Made by a program: the position numbers and the translations under genes
Shown here: in pieces, positions 38,401 through 49,200 of the stretch
Numbering within the stretch: position 1 is the first letter of the stretch
Layout of the letters: the number at the start of each line of letters is the position of its first letter
Notes under the pieces: generated by a model
Seen by the model: only the letters and a program-made list of their open reading frames with translations
Database searches by the model: none
Told to the model about the DNA's origin: nothing
Assembly (NCBI RefSeq): GCF_030936135.1
Contig: NC_082600.1
Coordinates: forward strand, 5,022,001-5,086,000
Direction of reading: 5' to 3'
DNA from: Gavia stellata
Lineage: Eukaryota > Chordata > Aves > Gaviiformes > Gaviidae
DNA: 64,000 bases

Positions 38401-41400
38401 ATTTTATAAGATATGACAAGTTCATGCACTGTATTACCCATCTTAATAATTTTAATCTTTGTATTGTAGTACTGTTTCTAAGATCCTTCAAAAATGACAG
38501 CATTCTCCTGCACAGAAAAATTTAACAGGAGCGCTTTATTTCATACCTTCCCTTTCTACATCTGCCTGAAATCTAGTAGCCCCAGTTGGTTACTGTTAAT
38601 GCTATTCATGTTTTTAATGTCAAGCTGCAATTCTGTGGAAGCTAGAATGACAAGTTGGGAAAGAATTACTAGATAAGTAACTATAACATTTGATTTATTC
38701 AAACGTTCACTTCCGTAACATTTTTATACTAGTGTTTAAATACATATAATGCATATTCTTGATTCAGCAAAAAAGGTATGATCAAGTCTACTGGATGACA
38801 ATTTTTCAAAAATCAAATGTTTTAATTGTTATATCAAACACTGATAATAAATCTTTTCAGTATTTACTAAAGGCACTACTGAAATTTACTTAAACAAAGG
38901 TCTGTTGCTTGACGATTTAATTAAATTAGCGATGCGAAAGTAATTTCGCTCTGAACTACTGAGTATCTTGCATTAGCGTCAATATTCCACATGACTTAGC
39001 CGCATCTACTTAAGGCATGGACATCACTGTGCTATCAGGAAGAATTTCTAATCAAAAGTATTGTAATCCCTTAAAGGTGGCATGGGTTGGGTTTTTTTGT
39101 TGTTGTTTTCTTAAGAAATCTATGTAATTGTCACCAAGAAAGTGACAGATACAGAAGATGCTGTTGTAAAATATGAAAACATAAGATTGTACTTGTCATT
39201 TATTGAAGACAACAATCATACATTTACTCAGTTGCACTCGTGCACCAGAAGTTTGGGCTCCTGTCTCCAACATTATATGCTTATGTGCTTTACTAGTAGG
39301 CTATCCTTTTCCAAACCTTTTTCAATGCTGAGTTACACAAGCAGTTTCATTTAGAGACCACAGACAACAGCATATCTGCTGTATAGACAGAAGAAAGACT
39401 TCACTGAAAATATTTATAGCTCATACAATCAGCTATTTTTCAGGCTACCCACAATACCAAGCAAAATTCTATTTTACTTATGTCAGCTATTCTTTATCTT
39501 TCCAGGTGAAGTCACTCGCTCTTCTGTAATAGCAGCAGCTACTACATGTGATATTATTCTTAGAGACAAGCAGAAAGCTCTGCACAGCTCCAGATGCTAA
39601 GGCAGCTAGCAGTCATGCAATTCTGCCTACCGACCTGTTTCTTTTCCCTCTCCTAGGGTGAATAATCAGTAACCAGGACGGCATTAAGTATCCTGCATTC
39701 CATTTCCCCCAGCCTATAGAGGCAACAAGTACATGCAATACCTAGAGCCATAGGCTTGACAATCTGCCAGCTGCTGCCCTTGGCACAGTTGGTAGGAATG
39801 GCCATCCTAAAAACTCCTCCTTGTTTCCTACACCCAAAAACGTACTGCGGCTCTCTCCCAAAGATGTTCTTTGCCTCCCTCACATAATATCACAACTACT
39901 GACTCAGGGAAAAAAAACCCAAAACCAGCAGCATCCTTTCAGATTCAGATGTAGGGATCATGTTACTTTCATACCTTTCTCTTTTTCAGCTGCTTTGCCT
40001 GTACTCATCTGCTTATGTCCTGCTTGTGTAGGGCGCACACTATGCCCATTGGCCCAGACCTAAAAGAGAAGATAATTTTTTGTGAAGTATCAGATTTCCA
40101 GAAATGAAGCAGCCTAATTTCTTTCCTCATCTTTCTGTCCTAGGCTACAGTAAAACAAAAGGTCAAATAATTTGGCATAAAGGGCTTTAAAAAGTAAAGT
40201 AAAGGGCTTTTAAAAAGTAAAGAGAAATTAAGGATAACTAAAATAGCTCATTTTAGACATGTGTTAACACACATTATCCAACTAATTAAGAATTTGTCAG
40301 AAAAAGAATGAGGAAAAATAGTTAAGAAACAGTTTCAGTTTACTGTGAAACTAGGTGCCAATTACTGCCACATCTGTGTACATATTACATGTTTTAAAAA
40401 CCAGTTTTCTGGGAAAAAAAATAATCAATATTAGCTCAGCTGTCTCTTTGTAAAGTTATGGCTGCAAATCCTTCATATGCATTCAAGTTTTGTAAGGGAA
40501 GATTGCTAGATTCAAAATATAGCTGCTTTTACAGATTACTGCTGGTGAAATTCCTCAAAAAACCCTACTTTTTTATACAAGTAATAGCAGAAGGGACTGC
40601 CAAGGCTCACTGTAAAAATATGCCAACATTGAGGTGATTTTTGAGTAAAGAACAAACTGACTCTTCATAACCTGCATTCATGACAGACTTTCTGCATTCA
40701 AGAGAGATGCACTGGTTCTTCAAGCCAAAACCAAAGTATGTAACTTCAGTCTCACTACTACCTCCACACATATTTGCGGTCCTTGCTGACTACAATATTT
40801 TGTATTGAAAAATTGATTCAGAAGATCTGTGCACTCTTCTCTGTTTGTACTGACCTAATCAAACCCTCTGTGGTTCAGTTCAGCACAATGCTCAAACCAG
40901 CATAATAAGGTCTATCAGCTTGCTGAAAGCTTTTCTGATCTAATTTGTCTTTCTCACCAGGAAAACCTCCTTAGAGACAGCACTCAACTTGTAAGCGTAC
41001 AACCCTGAGTTATGGTCTGAAGGATAATTGCATCCTTTTCTCTACATTTATTCGCTGAAGTTTATATAAAAAACAAACCGTAGAGTGCTTAGGTGCAGTT
41101 GGTATCGCAGTTGTTTCTTCTTGGTTCTTGGCCTTTGATCGAGTAATCCTCCCGGAGAAAGCAGGAGCTGCCTGGAAACATCCCCAAGGAAACAAGAGTT
41201 AACATACTCCTTTTCCCCCCCGTCACTGTTAGAATGGGCAGGAAGCCTAAGTATGAAAAGCAAAACGACCCTGCAAAATGGGTCAAATGTGTAATTTGAA
41301 AAACTTTTGAAGTCAAGTGGACTAAATAGGAACAAGTTACCAGTTCTAAAATAACTTAACTGTTTCATTTGTGGATGAATCGTTCCAGTTTTTGAACTGA

Positions 41401-43418
41401 GAACATAGTCATAAATACAAAAATCAGCATATCGCTAGTACTGTTTCCAGCTTTGTTTTAAAAAAAATGAGCCAAATTACTCCCTTATTGTTCCTTATAA
41501 TAAAATATATATTTATGAAGTATTTACAAAATAAATTGTTTATTTGGGACAACATACACAGAATTTTGTATACAAATATAAAATTTAATATAGTATACTA
41601 CATATACTTCATTTAGATATTTAAACTACTCTTATTACCTTCTCTCTTGGCTTCACTATCACTGGATCTTCAGGTACAAGTGAAAGAAATCCAGGCGCAG
41701 TTGGTCTATATAACCCAACTTTAAACACACCCTTTTTTGCTTTCTCTCTCTGCTCTCTCAGTTTTCGAAGTTCCTTTTCTTCTTTATAGCGCTGGAGCAT
41801 TTCCTTGCGTTCATTAATCCTCCTGGTGGCTGCATTTGTAGCTTGTTCTGAAGCAAAGATGGAAGACACACGTGTTATAAAATCTTGAAGATATTTTTTC
41901 AGCCAACAATAAGCAAGTCAGAAAATGTCAAAAAACTTTTTCAAGATAGAAGAGGAACATACTAAGTCAAAGAGCAGAAGACTATCTGGAACCTGTGCCT
42001 GCAAGTTTCAATTAAAGTCTTAAAACGCAAATACATGTGATCTATTAGCTTGCTAAAAGCTTACATTCTCTTAATTGTTTTAACCCTTCCCACTAAAAGA
42101 GTATTCAATGGTAAATTTCAACTTGTAAATACACCTCCCCAAATCTGCACCTGAGGGATACTGTAAATTCATATCCATTTTACAGTGTACAGTCTGTTCC
42201 TGCAAGGTTACTAATATTAAAGTTAACACTTTAACTACCTATTTAGTTTATTTGTATCAGTTTCTCTATTCAAACATTTGTAACATCATTGAAATCTGAA
42301 GTTTAGGTCAGCTTTGGATACCAAAGTCGGCCTCAAGCTAAGAATAAATGAGGCAGAAGTTATATGAAAGAATAAAAACTTAAGGTGATGCCAAACTTGA
42401 ATTACATGTCTATGTAAAAAATTAGTATCTACTCAAAATTTATTGAAGATAATCAAGACATGAATTTCTTAGATTTCATATTTGACATGATTACATGGGG
42501 ATTGCACTCCTTCCACCAATAATCTTCCGCTATCAAAATACTGAAGGTGCAAATATTTCTAAAGAAATCTGTTAATGTTTTTAAAGATTAACTTAATTCC
42601 CTAGGCCATAAGAATCCAGGAGAGCCAGGGAGGCAGAATTCAGTATACATGCAGGCCCTATTTTCTGGAAGGAAGGATAAATCGTCAAAAACTAGCAATT
42701 TTAAAAACAAAATTATACCATGCATTTATCCATTTATGATTATATATACACCCAATTATAATCTACAATTACCCATTTCTAAGTATACTTTGAGCACATG
42801 ACAGACACAAGTCATATTTTACATGAGATTTTAGGTCAGGGTTTTTTACTTCTTGAATGACAAAGCAATCATTAAGAGACTTCCCAATGAATATTAATAG
42901 CAAAATGCATTCTTCCTTTAGCTGCTGCAGACAAATCAGAGCAAAGCCTCATTCATCCCACCGGAGCAGTGAGGAGGACAAACCTGTATTAAGACTTTAT
43001 TGTCTTGATTTTCTTAACAGTTAGAAGAACCGGTAGTAGTTACTGTTTTTTAAATCTTAAACCTTTTCTTCAAATTAAGATGTTGACTACAGTTAGGTTC
43101 CTGTGATAATGTTACTAAATGTACTTAAAGACATTTTTAACAATTTGAAAAAAGCTTTATAACAAGTCTTTACTTACTCTGTTTTACACTGCTGTTCTCT
43201 TGAGAGCAGATTTTGCTTGTCTCATTTAGTTGAGAAATGCCCCTGTCTTTTGAGAGCTGAACATTGACATCTGCCAATCCAAACTGTCTGCCCTTTTCAA
43301 ACAACTTGTGTCTGTTCTCCTTTTGAAGCATGGATTTTCTGCGAGCAACTTTTGTTCTGAGGGTTTCTGTACTCAAATCCTTTTTGTATCGACTGGCAAA
43401 CTGGGAGGTAGCAGCCAT
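23292..43418 (-). CDS. DLGAP5: DLGAP5 (HURP), complete coding region, 18 coding exons
   Basis: Disks-large-associated protein 5 / hepatoma up-regulated protein: a mitotic protein that binds and stabilises kinetochore microtubules near chromosomes, regulated by Aurora A and Ran-importin in vertebrates. Eighteen exons, each with GT-AG sites, join in consistent phase to 2556 bases, 851 residues plus stop (human 846). Landmarks: N-terminal [20 protein letters not shown] with a KEN motif at 33-35; a charged helical segment and [10 protein letters not shown] (exon 3); [25 protein letters not shown] and YKVTPMTP; the GKAP-family domain at about 446-560 ([40 protein letters not shown]); [27 protein letters not shown]; and C-terminal [14 protein letters not shown]. 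The gene spans ~22 kb opposite to LGALS3. The start ATG at 43418 sits 11 bases into exon 2. Confidence 0.96.
24487..24536 (-). CDS. DLGAP5: DLGAP5 exon 18
   Basis: 50-base exon, phase 1 to 0, [17 protein letters not shown]; the NPF matches human CSNPFTQ. Acceptor CTTATTTTTCAG, donor GTAAGT. It lies 160 bases from the CR1 insertion in the neighbouring intron. Confidence 0.9.
24697..25922 (+). mobile_element. CR1 LINE, 5'-truncated, inside DLGAP5 intron, antisense to the gene
   Basis: About 1.2 kb of CR1 in the intron between DLGAP5 exons 17 and 18. It begins within the reverse-transcriptase domain ([37 protein letters not shown]) and runs to the terminal ATGATTCT octamers at 25902-25921. The first frame (24706-25278) and the second (25128-25811, [17 protein letters not shown] and onward) are offset, so there is a frameshift near 25140. 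The polymerase active-site motif reads FADN rather than FADD. Both breaks, plus the missing 5' half, make it inactive. Confidence 0.96.
26145..26310 (-). CDS. DLGAP5: DLGAP5 exon 17
   Basis: Phase 0 to 1; acidic ([20 protein letters not shown], then [16 protein letters not shown]), matching human VVEGMELNSS and DVLMSSPEKNTASQN. SPEK is a possible proline-directed phosphosite. Acceptor TCTTTTTCAG, donor GTGCGT. Confidence 0.94.
27000..27042. repeat. AT dinucleotide / G-run low-complexity patch
   Basis: TATATATAATATATATAG followed by GGGGGAGGGGGGGG, in the intron between DLGAP5 exons 16 and 17. Confidence 0.85.
27713..27770 (-). CDS. DLGAP5: DLGAP5 exon 16
   Basis: Short exon, phase 2 to 0, [20 protein letters not shown], resembling human SIPESRSSIEDAQ only loosely. 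Supported by TTTCTCTTTCAG and GTAGGT and by phase. Confidence 0.83.
28120..28369 (-). CDS. DLGAP5: DLGAP5 exon 15 (contains 17-bp tandem duplication)
   Basis: Phase 1 to 2, between ATTTTTTTCAG and GTAGAC. Ser/Pro/Thr-rich linker ([40 protein letters not shown]). Near its end lies a perfect 17-bp tandem duplication (28141-28174), so the last residues ([13 protein letters not shown]) come from one text read in two frames. The phase still fits the next exon. Confidence 0.9.
29528..29747 (-). CDS. DLGAP5: DLGAP5 exon 14
   Basis: Phase 0 to 1, with [20 protein letters not shown] and [19 protein letters not shown], both strongly conserved with human. Acceptor TACAATTTCAG; the donor is GTGGGT at 29527. 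Confidence 0.96.
30950..31042 (-). CDS. DLGAP5: DLGAP5 exon 13
   Basis: 31 codons, phase 0-0, starting [19 protein letters not shown], the end of the GKAP helical region (human IEDVIHKFNNLIKLEESGW). Acceptor TTTCCAATAG, donor GTATGA. Confidence 0.95.
32555..32715 (-). CDS. DLGAP5: DLGAP5 exon 12 (GKAP domain core)
   Basis: Phase 1 to 0; [40 protein letters not shown] and [11 protein letters not shown], the most conserved part of the DLGAP family. Acceptor TTGCTATCAG, donor GTATGT. Confidence 0.97.
33319..33404 (-). CDS. DLGAP5: DLGAP5 exon 11 (GKAP domain start)
   Basis: Phase 2 to 1; encodes [19 protein letters not shown] and KLELDIPED, nearly identical to the human segment. Acceptor TTTATTTTTAG, donor GTAAGA. 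Confidence 0.96.
33804..33933 (-). CDS. DLGAP5: DLGAP5 exon 10
   Basis: Phase 1 to 2, acceptor ATATTTTTCAG, donor GTTTGT. A Ser/Thr/Asp/Glu-rich linker ending in EHDVPYF plus part of an Arg, matching human HHGVPYFR at the entrance to the GKAP domain. Confidence 0.93.
34016..34137 (-). CDS. DLGAP5: DLGAP5 exon 9
   Basis: Phase 2 to 1, between TTGCTTCCAG and GTATGA. Encodes a polar, fast-evolving linker ([19 protein letters not shown], then [16 protein letters not shown]). Confidence 0.88.
34558..34853 (-). CDS. DLGAP5: DLGAP5 exon 8
   Basis: Residues 268-366, phase 0 to 2. It carries the conserved [16 protein letters not shown] and [15 protein letters not shown] block found in human HURP (FAPKDFMFQPLDGL, VTPMTPRSANAFLTP). 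GTAAGA at 34557 is chosen as donor because it keeps the phase with the next exon. Confidence 0.95.
35860..36360. other. DLGAP5: Sample of large DLGAP5 intron, nothing recognised
   Basis: The large introns of DLGAP5 (for example 34854-36528, 37884-39974 and 41848-43177) are AT-rich, and I see no RNA gene or further LINE in them. Only short poly-A/T runs and small tandem duplications (40178-40222, 43797-43841) stand out. Confidence 0.4.
36529..36599 (-). CDS. DLGAP5: DLGAP5 exon 7
   Basis: 24 codons, phase 1 to 0, between TTTCATTCTAG and GTAGGT; basic ([19 protein letters not shown]). Joined directly to the exon at 34853; see the rejected pseudo-exon at about 35032-35135. Confidence 0.87.
37782..37883 (-). 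CDS. DLGAP5: DLGAP5 exon 6
   Basis: Phase 1 to 1; contains [16 protein letters not shown], a second RITR-type motif matching human LRMTRSATQAAKQ. Acceptor TTTCTTACAG, donor GTAAGT. Confidence 0.92.
39975..40059 (-). CDS. DLGAP5: DLGAP5 exon 5
   Basis: Basic, low-conservation exon ([20 protein letters not shown], then GKAAEKEK), phase 0 to 1, acceptor CTTCTCTTTTAG, donor GTATGA. It is called from phase and splice signals more than from similarity. Confidence 0.82.
41079..41171 (-). CDS. DLGAP5: DLGAP5 exon 4
   Basis: 31 codons, phase 0-0, between TGTTTCCAG and GTTTGT. It contains [14 protein letters not shown], the counterpart of human [11 protein letters not shown]. The donor is slightly weak (ACG then GTTTGT). 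Confidence 0.9.
41639..41847 (-). CDS. DLGAP5: DLGAP5 exon 3
   Basis: Encodes residues 81-150, phase 1 to 0, between TTGCTTCAG and GTAATA. It has a Lys/Glu/Arg-rich helix ([19 protein letters not shown]) then [15 protein letters not shown], part of the conserved N-terminal microtubule-binding region. Confidence 0.95.
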
Positions 43419-43428
43419 CTTGATGACC
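43178..43428 (-). CDS. DLGAP5: DLGAP5 exon 2 (start codon)
   Basis: Acceptor TTTTTGTCTAG, then eleven untranslated bases, then ATG (43418-43416). It encodes residues 1-80 and ends one base into codon 81 before GTAAGT. It includes [19 protein letters not shown], the KEN motif and [10 protein letters not shown], matching the human HFASRHRKDIS start. Confidence 0.95.
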
Positions 43429-43796
43429 CTAGACAAAAATCATCATGGTTAGGAAAAAAGCTGTCATGTTTTGTTTTGCCTTTTTCATTAGAGTTTTCAT
43501 GTTACGAACAAAGAAAACCCTAGGTTCTTCGTTTCTGTATGTGTACCAGAGAAAACGCAAATGACAATTTCAGTAATGACTCTTCATTATTTCTCTTTAT
43601 TTTATGCATTCAAGGGGCTAGTTTGTTTGTTAAGTGGTCAACAAGTATGACACAGAATTAGTAGGGGACGCTGTGTCACTGCCAGGGATTGTCCTGCTGG
43701 TCTGTTTTCAACACAGATGTTTTTCATGTTAAGGAGACAAGCAAGTAAATGACAAGGTTGTAGGACAATACTTGGAAGCAACATTGCAACTGAGCA

Positions 43797-43841
43797 ATTA
43801 TACCCTATCTGATTATAATCTGAGATTATACCCTATCTGAT
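43797..43841. repeat. 17-bp direct repeat, 28-bp period
   Basis: ATTATACCCTATCTGAT occurs at 43797 and again at 43825, a perfect tandem duplication in DLGAP5 intron 1. Confidence 0.9.
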
Positions 43842-45339
43842 GGCAAGGCATTTTTGTCATGCATCAGAGTACTTGGCACCATTTCCCAACCGAGTTTCCA
43901 GGATGCAACTGCAATACAATAGCATTTCTTTCAAGCAGGACTACTTTTTTAACCTGAGGAAGACTTGATGCAAACGTCAGTTGATCTGTACGTGCTGTGC
44001 TAACACCAATGTAAAAAGCTCCATCCTCTGCATCCTGCTGAAGCCTGTCCTACCGAGGGTTTTCATTCTTTCTTCCTGGAGAGAGGTCAGGACCAGTTCT
44101 TGAAATAGGTCTTACTCTGTCTGCCATCTCAGCCAGGGTCTTTTAGAAATCTCATCTTCCATTACTTACAGAAACAGCTTTACAGTAAGGAGCGTGATAG
44201 AGCTAAAGTAAATAGCCAACAGTTACTCATTGACCAGTAAATTGGTAATTTACTGAGGTTCTTAATTTCAAGATAGCAAGTTTTGATCAAGCTAAAGGAA
44301 TCATCAGTGAACCAAACTGAAAAGTTCAGCCTTGACTATGGGTATACAGGATTTCTTAAAGTCAGTCCCCCACCCCTCCATTTTCTATCAGTATCTCAAG
44401 CCAAAAACACCACCAGCAGCCTAACTGAAAAACCCAAATGCCAGAAGAGTACCAAAATAAACAGAAGGAATACAGAAATAAATAACAATGTACTCTTAAA
44501 CTGCATATACTTATGGAAAAAGCAAGCAAGGAGAGAATCTGAGCTATTGTAGAAAGGAATACAGCCGAAGTCTGTTCAGATACCATCACTGCTGGCAGTG
44601 GCAGCTCCTTGTGCCCCACTTCATGGCAGTATTCATGTACTGAGTAACTTACATAGCACCAACAGTACCTGCACAACCATCTGGAAGTGCTTGGAATAGA
44701 TACTGGAGATAACATATGAGTCAGAAATGTAAATGGATATATTTAGCTTCTTTTTTCCCCCAATACATTCTGTGCTGCAGGAGAGCAAAATGGTCAATGG
44801 AAATGTAATTGAGCAAATGGGAATAAAAAACCAAGCTCAGCTTAAAGCGCTCAAATCAGAGATCTCTTCCACATAATCCTGGAAGAGGTGTTACATGTCA
44901 GTACCACCTGATTTTTGAGTATCTTATGTTTCACCCTGCATCTTACATTCCAACTTTCAGAAATTGATTAAAGATGCCAATTAATAATGATTGCAAATGA
45001 TCAGACTAACTCTTGTTGTTCACAGGTCGTATTTGCCTTGCTTTACATGTCAGTGATTAAGGTGCACAGTTAGCATTTTTAGCCTGAATAGCGACAAAAG
45101 TAGCGCATAGAGGGCAAACACGACTGTTTTTAAAGCAAGAACCCGGCAGGTTTAGGGAGTGAATAAGGTCTAGACTCAATGGTTTCGAGTCGGGGCCCCG
45201 GGAATCACGATAAGCTGAACACCACCTTCCAGTCCCCTGCTTCCCATCGCGGCTCTGAAGGGTCGCCACAGGTTTGGCCCCTCAGCCCCTTCTCCGTCAC
45301 CACCTCACCGTTTTCAGGCCAGATCATGGAAGAGGTATC

Positions 45340-45450
45340 GCTGCCAGGCCCCCAGGACGAAACCTCCGCCCCGGGGCCCGAGACCCCCGCCCCGGGGCCC
45401 AAGCCCGAAACCCCCGCCCCGGGGCCCAAGCCCACAGGCCCCCCCCGGGC
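45340..45450. repeat. GC-rich three-unit tandem repeat
   Basis: Three units of CCCCGCCCCGGGGCCC plus AAG/GAGACC-type ends with a period of 21-27 bases, at the start of DLGAP5 intron 1 just below the putative exon 1. It produces Pro/Gly-rich frames on both strands that are not considered genes. Confidence 0.8.
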
Positions 45451-45469
45451 GCCGCCATCCCCGCGGTAC

Positions 45470-45530
45470 CTGTGCCGATCCCCAACACTGTAGTGTAGTC
45501 CCCTCAGCCCCTCGCAGCGCGGCCCGCCTC
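45470..45530 (-). other. DLGAP5: Putative DLGAP5 non-coding exon 1
   Basis: Directly below the CHR-like element. It ends in CACAG before GTACCG (donor at 45469), which could splice to exon 2 at 43428. The start coordinate is estimated from the usual short distance between a CHR and the transcription start. Other donors are possible. Confidence 0.45.
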
Positions 45531-45538
45531 AGCTCACT

Positions 45539-45733
45539 TTCAAATCTCACCTGGCAGCGCTCATTGGCCAGTCCCGGCCCGCCCGCAAGCGCTCATTGGC
45601 CCGTTTACTGCCGACCGTTGATGGGCAGAGCCGAAATGGCGGAGCGGGTTGTTTATTGGTCGTCTGTGATCGCTATGCTTGATACTCATTGGCTGTGCTG
45701 AGCATTTCCCCCCTCGCGCTTGCCGCTCATTGG
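45539..45733 (-). promoter_or_regulatory. DLGAP5: DLGAP5 cell-cycle promoter: five CCAAT boxes plus CHR-like element
   Basis: On the minus strand, five CCAAT boxes (ATTGG on plus at 45563, 45595, 45655, 45688 and 45729) all face the gene. Neighbouring spacings are 32, 60, 33 and 41 bases. Downstream of them, TTTGAA (plus TTCAAA 45539-45544) is a match to the CHR element, 24 bases from the nearest CCAAT. Multiple NF-Y sites about 31-33 bases apart plus a CHR is the established layout for G2/M genes repressed by DREAM and activated by B-MYB/MuvB, which fits DLGAP5. There is no TATA box. Confidence 0.85.
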
Positions 45734-45734
45734 T

Positions 45735-46220
45735 CGGCCAGGTGAGGGGGGCGAGGTTCGTGGGGCGCGGAGGGCCGTGAAGGGGCCGAGGCCTTCCCCT
45801 GGTGTCCCGCCCGCCGCGGGGGCGCCGCTCTAAGATGGCGGAGGGGCTTAACAGACTGTGGGGGAAACAGCTCAGGCCGCGGCCCGGGGTGCGGTGCCCT
45901 CACGCCCCACAGGGACTCGGGGGCAGGGTGAGGGGCCCGCAGGCGTCGCACCGCCCTCCCGGCGCCCCGGCAGGCCTATGTCCGTACCTCAGTGACCGCG
46001 CTGTGCCGCCTCCTGAGGAACCGAAGCCGGTTTACCCAGGCTTTGAAGGGCCTAGGGTTGGGCCGAGGTTTGCTGTCCCTATATTCCCTCTGTATTTGCA
46101 TTGTACCGACCCTCCGGTTTGCTGGGGTGGATTGTGTTTAATGCGATTCTCATCCGCAAGACAGTTTGTTCTGCGTCTGTTTATAGTCTGCAAAATTAAA
46201 ATGCAGAAATGCTACTGAAG
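45735..46220 (+). other. Divergent GC-rich open frame at DLGAP5 promoter, unknown
   Basis: A plus-strand frame with ATG at 45835 in an AAGATGGCGG (YY1-like) context begins MAEGLNRLWGKQLRPRPG and stays open to 46218. It points away from DLGAP5 across a shared promoter, as divergent non-coding transcripts often do. No protein family is recognised, the composition is Pro/Gly/Arg-rich, and the frame may be chance in CpG-rich DNA. Confidence 0.3.
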
Positions 46221-49200
46221 AAAGCGGCCGCTTGGTGGCACTGCAAAAATGGAGACGGCATTTGAGAAAAGAGCGTTGCCAACCAGGAAAGTGCTGAGCA
46301 GCAGACGTGACGGTAAACGGCGGAGGACAACCATAGCTTGCAAACAGCCCAAAAACGCAGGACCTCCATACGGCACGACAGTACAATGTCAGTAAATTTT
46401 TATATAACCGCGATGACAGTGAAAGAAGACAGCAATGAGTGGATTAAAAGACCGTTCGGTCAGAGCACAGAGCCGTTGCCCACAGTAGCGATCAGTCTTG
46501 GATCATTGGCGAGTGGCTCTGTGCATCATGGATTGGAGCAGTCGGAGAAACGTCACCCCTCAGTTCCCTGTGTAGACTGCCAGGGGATATGGCAAATATT
46601 TGCAAACTTCAAACATCCGACTAATCCTACAATCACTTACTAGAAGTGATTGACTACTTGACTTACTAGAAGATAATAAAATATTACTATGGAGGTTATT
46701 GACTGCTGCCAGGTTCCCCAACGTATGAAAAAGATCCAGTTAAACAACAGAGCTACAGGAATTTGTATTTGTAGACTCCACCCAGAGAGTCGAGTCCAAT
46801 GCAGTTCTCAGTATTTGCTGCTTTTTGTTACTCCCCTTTTTCTCCCAAATCAGTGGAATTTGAGGGCATTCAGCAGTTCTACCTTATGATACCAGAATAC
46901 AGTCCAATGATGTAAGCCATGCCGAACCACCAGTTTTAGGGAAAAAATGAGTTCAGGAGTGTCTTCCTTCCAACCAAAAATCATTTTTTTCATACTGTAT
47001 ACCTGCATCTGAAAGATTCCTTCATGCTGAAACAATACTTGTTTGCTCCACGGAGCATCTAGACTGACGCATTTGCTAATTCCCCCTCGTGTATGTTGAT
47101 ACTGAATTTAGGAAGCATGGCTGCACTACAGCCGGGGCTTTAATCTCACTAGCTCAAATAACATCAGTGATAACGCAGCGGTACGCGCTTCATGGCAGAC
47201 TGGTAACCTGAGTATCTAACCCAGGTCCTTGGCAGGCTCCGGCTCTGCCGTGCACCTTCGCTGGTTGTTACCTGAGCTAGCTAGGTTAAAGCCAGAATGG
47301 GTTTCCTTAACATGCTGCAGTGACACCTTCCACTAACAATATCTAGGTCACCGCAAGGCTCTTGATGTATTTGAATAATGCCATGATTTTAAAGTATTGC
47401 AATGTCACTTTAAGATAAAGCACACTAATAATTTTTTTTCAGCCAGATTCCTGATTGCTGCTGATTTTATTGTGTTAAGAGGAATAAACGTATTACCATT
47501 TAATAGAGATAAACAAAAAATATGAAAATATAAAGTCATTATCCTGTACCAATATTATACATGCCTGAAAGATTAACCGTGTCATTCTTATACAGTCCTG
47601 ATGTTTTTATGATAATATGCCTACACTTTAGCTATTGAAGCTTTGAGAACCAATTTGCATTTATCTATTTCTTGACAATCTAACTGTCATTATCAGATAC
47701 ATTTTGTACCGAGGACATCATCATGTGGAAATCTGCTAACTTGCTCTTTCTACTCTTCATTCGTTCACATAGGATATTGTTCTTTGTGAGGGTAATTCTT
47801 CCCACCCTTGCATAAATGTGGTTTACTGACGAGCAATATGGAGCATGTAGGGAAACCTGTCTCCAAATTTAGCCCTGAAATAATTACAATTTCTGAATAT
47901 ATTTTTGGTGAAATTTCAGGCAAATGGAGTTACAAAGCTGTAGCCCACAGCGCCACATACTTGCCACTTGCATGGAGTCAAAGAAAAGCCTCTGTAGGCA
48001 AACTACTGTATGTGGAGCCCAGCATGATGCTGCAGAGGACACAGAGTAGTCCTCCTGCCAAATTTAATTGATAACCTCTTAAGTGTTGTGCAGCAAAACC
48101 ATTGAGGCGCATTGGCTGTTGTTTCCACTTCTGCTTATGCTTTTCATCTGAAGTGGTCGCTAGTTTAAAAACCAGAACAAATTCTAAGGTCAGAAAACAG
48201 AAGGTAAATTCCTGTCTTACAACCACTAGGAAAAACAGTTAAGCCTTCTGCTGCATGCTCTGTTCTTTGGGTTTCATTTTGCGCAGTAGCACGTTTTTAA
48301 GAGGAGTGTGAGACAGCCACCCACCAAACCCCTAATGCCTCACTCAGCCTGCAGCCTGGGAGGAGAGTATGGCCCGAGCAGGTAGGAGAGAGACACGTTT
48401 GGACTCTCACCAGGATGAGCTTGGAGAGCGTCTTCCCTTTCCTGGGTATTTGCTCTACCACCTGGATTAGCACATACAACAGACGACATCAAATGCAACC
48501 CCTACAGCCCATGGTGTTAAAAAGAGATTGGTAACCTTGCCCTGTTCCTTCAAAGAGCGTTTACAGACTCCTAAACCCCAGATGCGTGGGCCCGGGATCC
48601 CGAGCCGACGGAAACACCTACACACTGGCTATGCAAAGCGAGTCTAATATGTCCCTTGTTTGATGTTTCCTGCAACCAGGTCTCTGCTTGGTGGGTGGGA
48701 GCTTCTGCTCGCCCTTGGGAGGTGTCTAACGCTCTCCGGGCTATAAATAGAAAGACGAGGTACCGGGCTCTGGGTATTATATTGCACTCTGGCAGCCTGA
48801 TACCTAATAGCTAGATGTTGTAGCACATTTATAAGCTCCCAGCTTTCACTGGAGCTAGTCTAAAATGCAAACTAGCGATCTTATAATGCAAAGTACGGTT
48901 GGAAACAAAGCCAAAGTCGTTTTTATCTCAGCATATCTTTACATCCTCTGTTATTTATGGTGCGTTCACACCGAACGTTCTCTGCTGTTACAGATTTCAG
49001 TTAAAAACCCGCTCTAGCGCTACAGGTGAAAGCATCCTGCAGCTGGTTTCATCCTCCAAGGCCCCAAGCCACATTCTTAAGGAAATCACATTTCTTGCCA
49101 AACGGACTCAAACCTTCTTGGTTTTCTTCTGCAGGGAAGAGGGGAGTGGGAATTAACCCAGGAACAAATGCTGGATTCGACCATACGCCACTGCTGAGTT

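Noticed and set aside
45205-45550. Pro/Gly-rich frames on both strands beside the DLGAP5 start
   Set aside because: Generated by the three-unit GC-rich repeat at 45340-45450 in intron 1.
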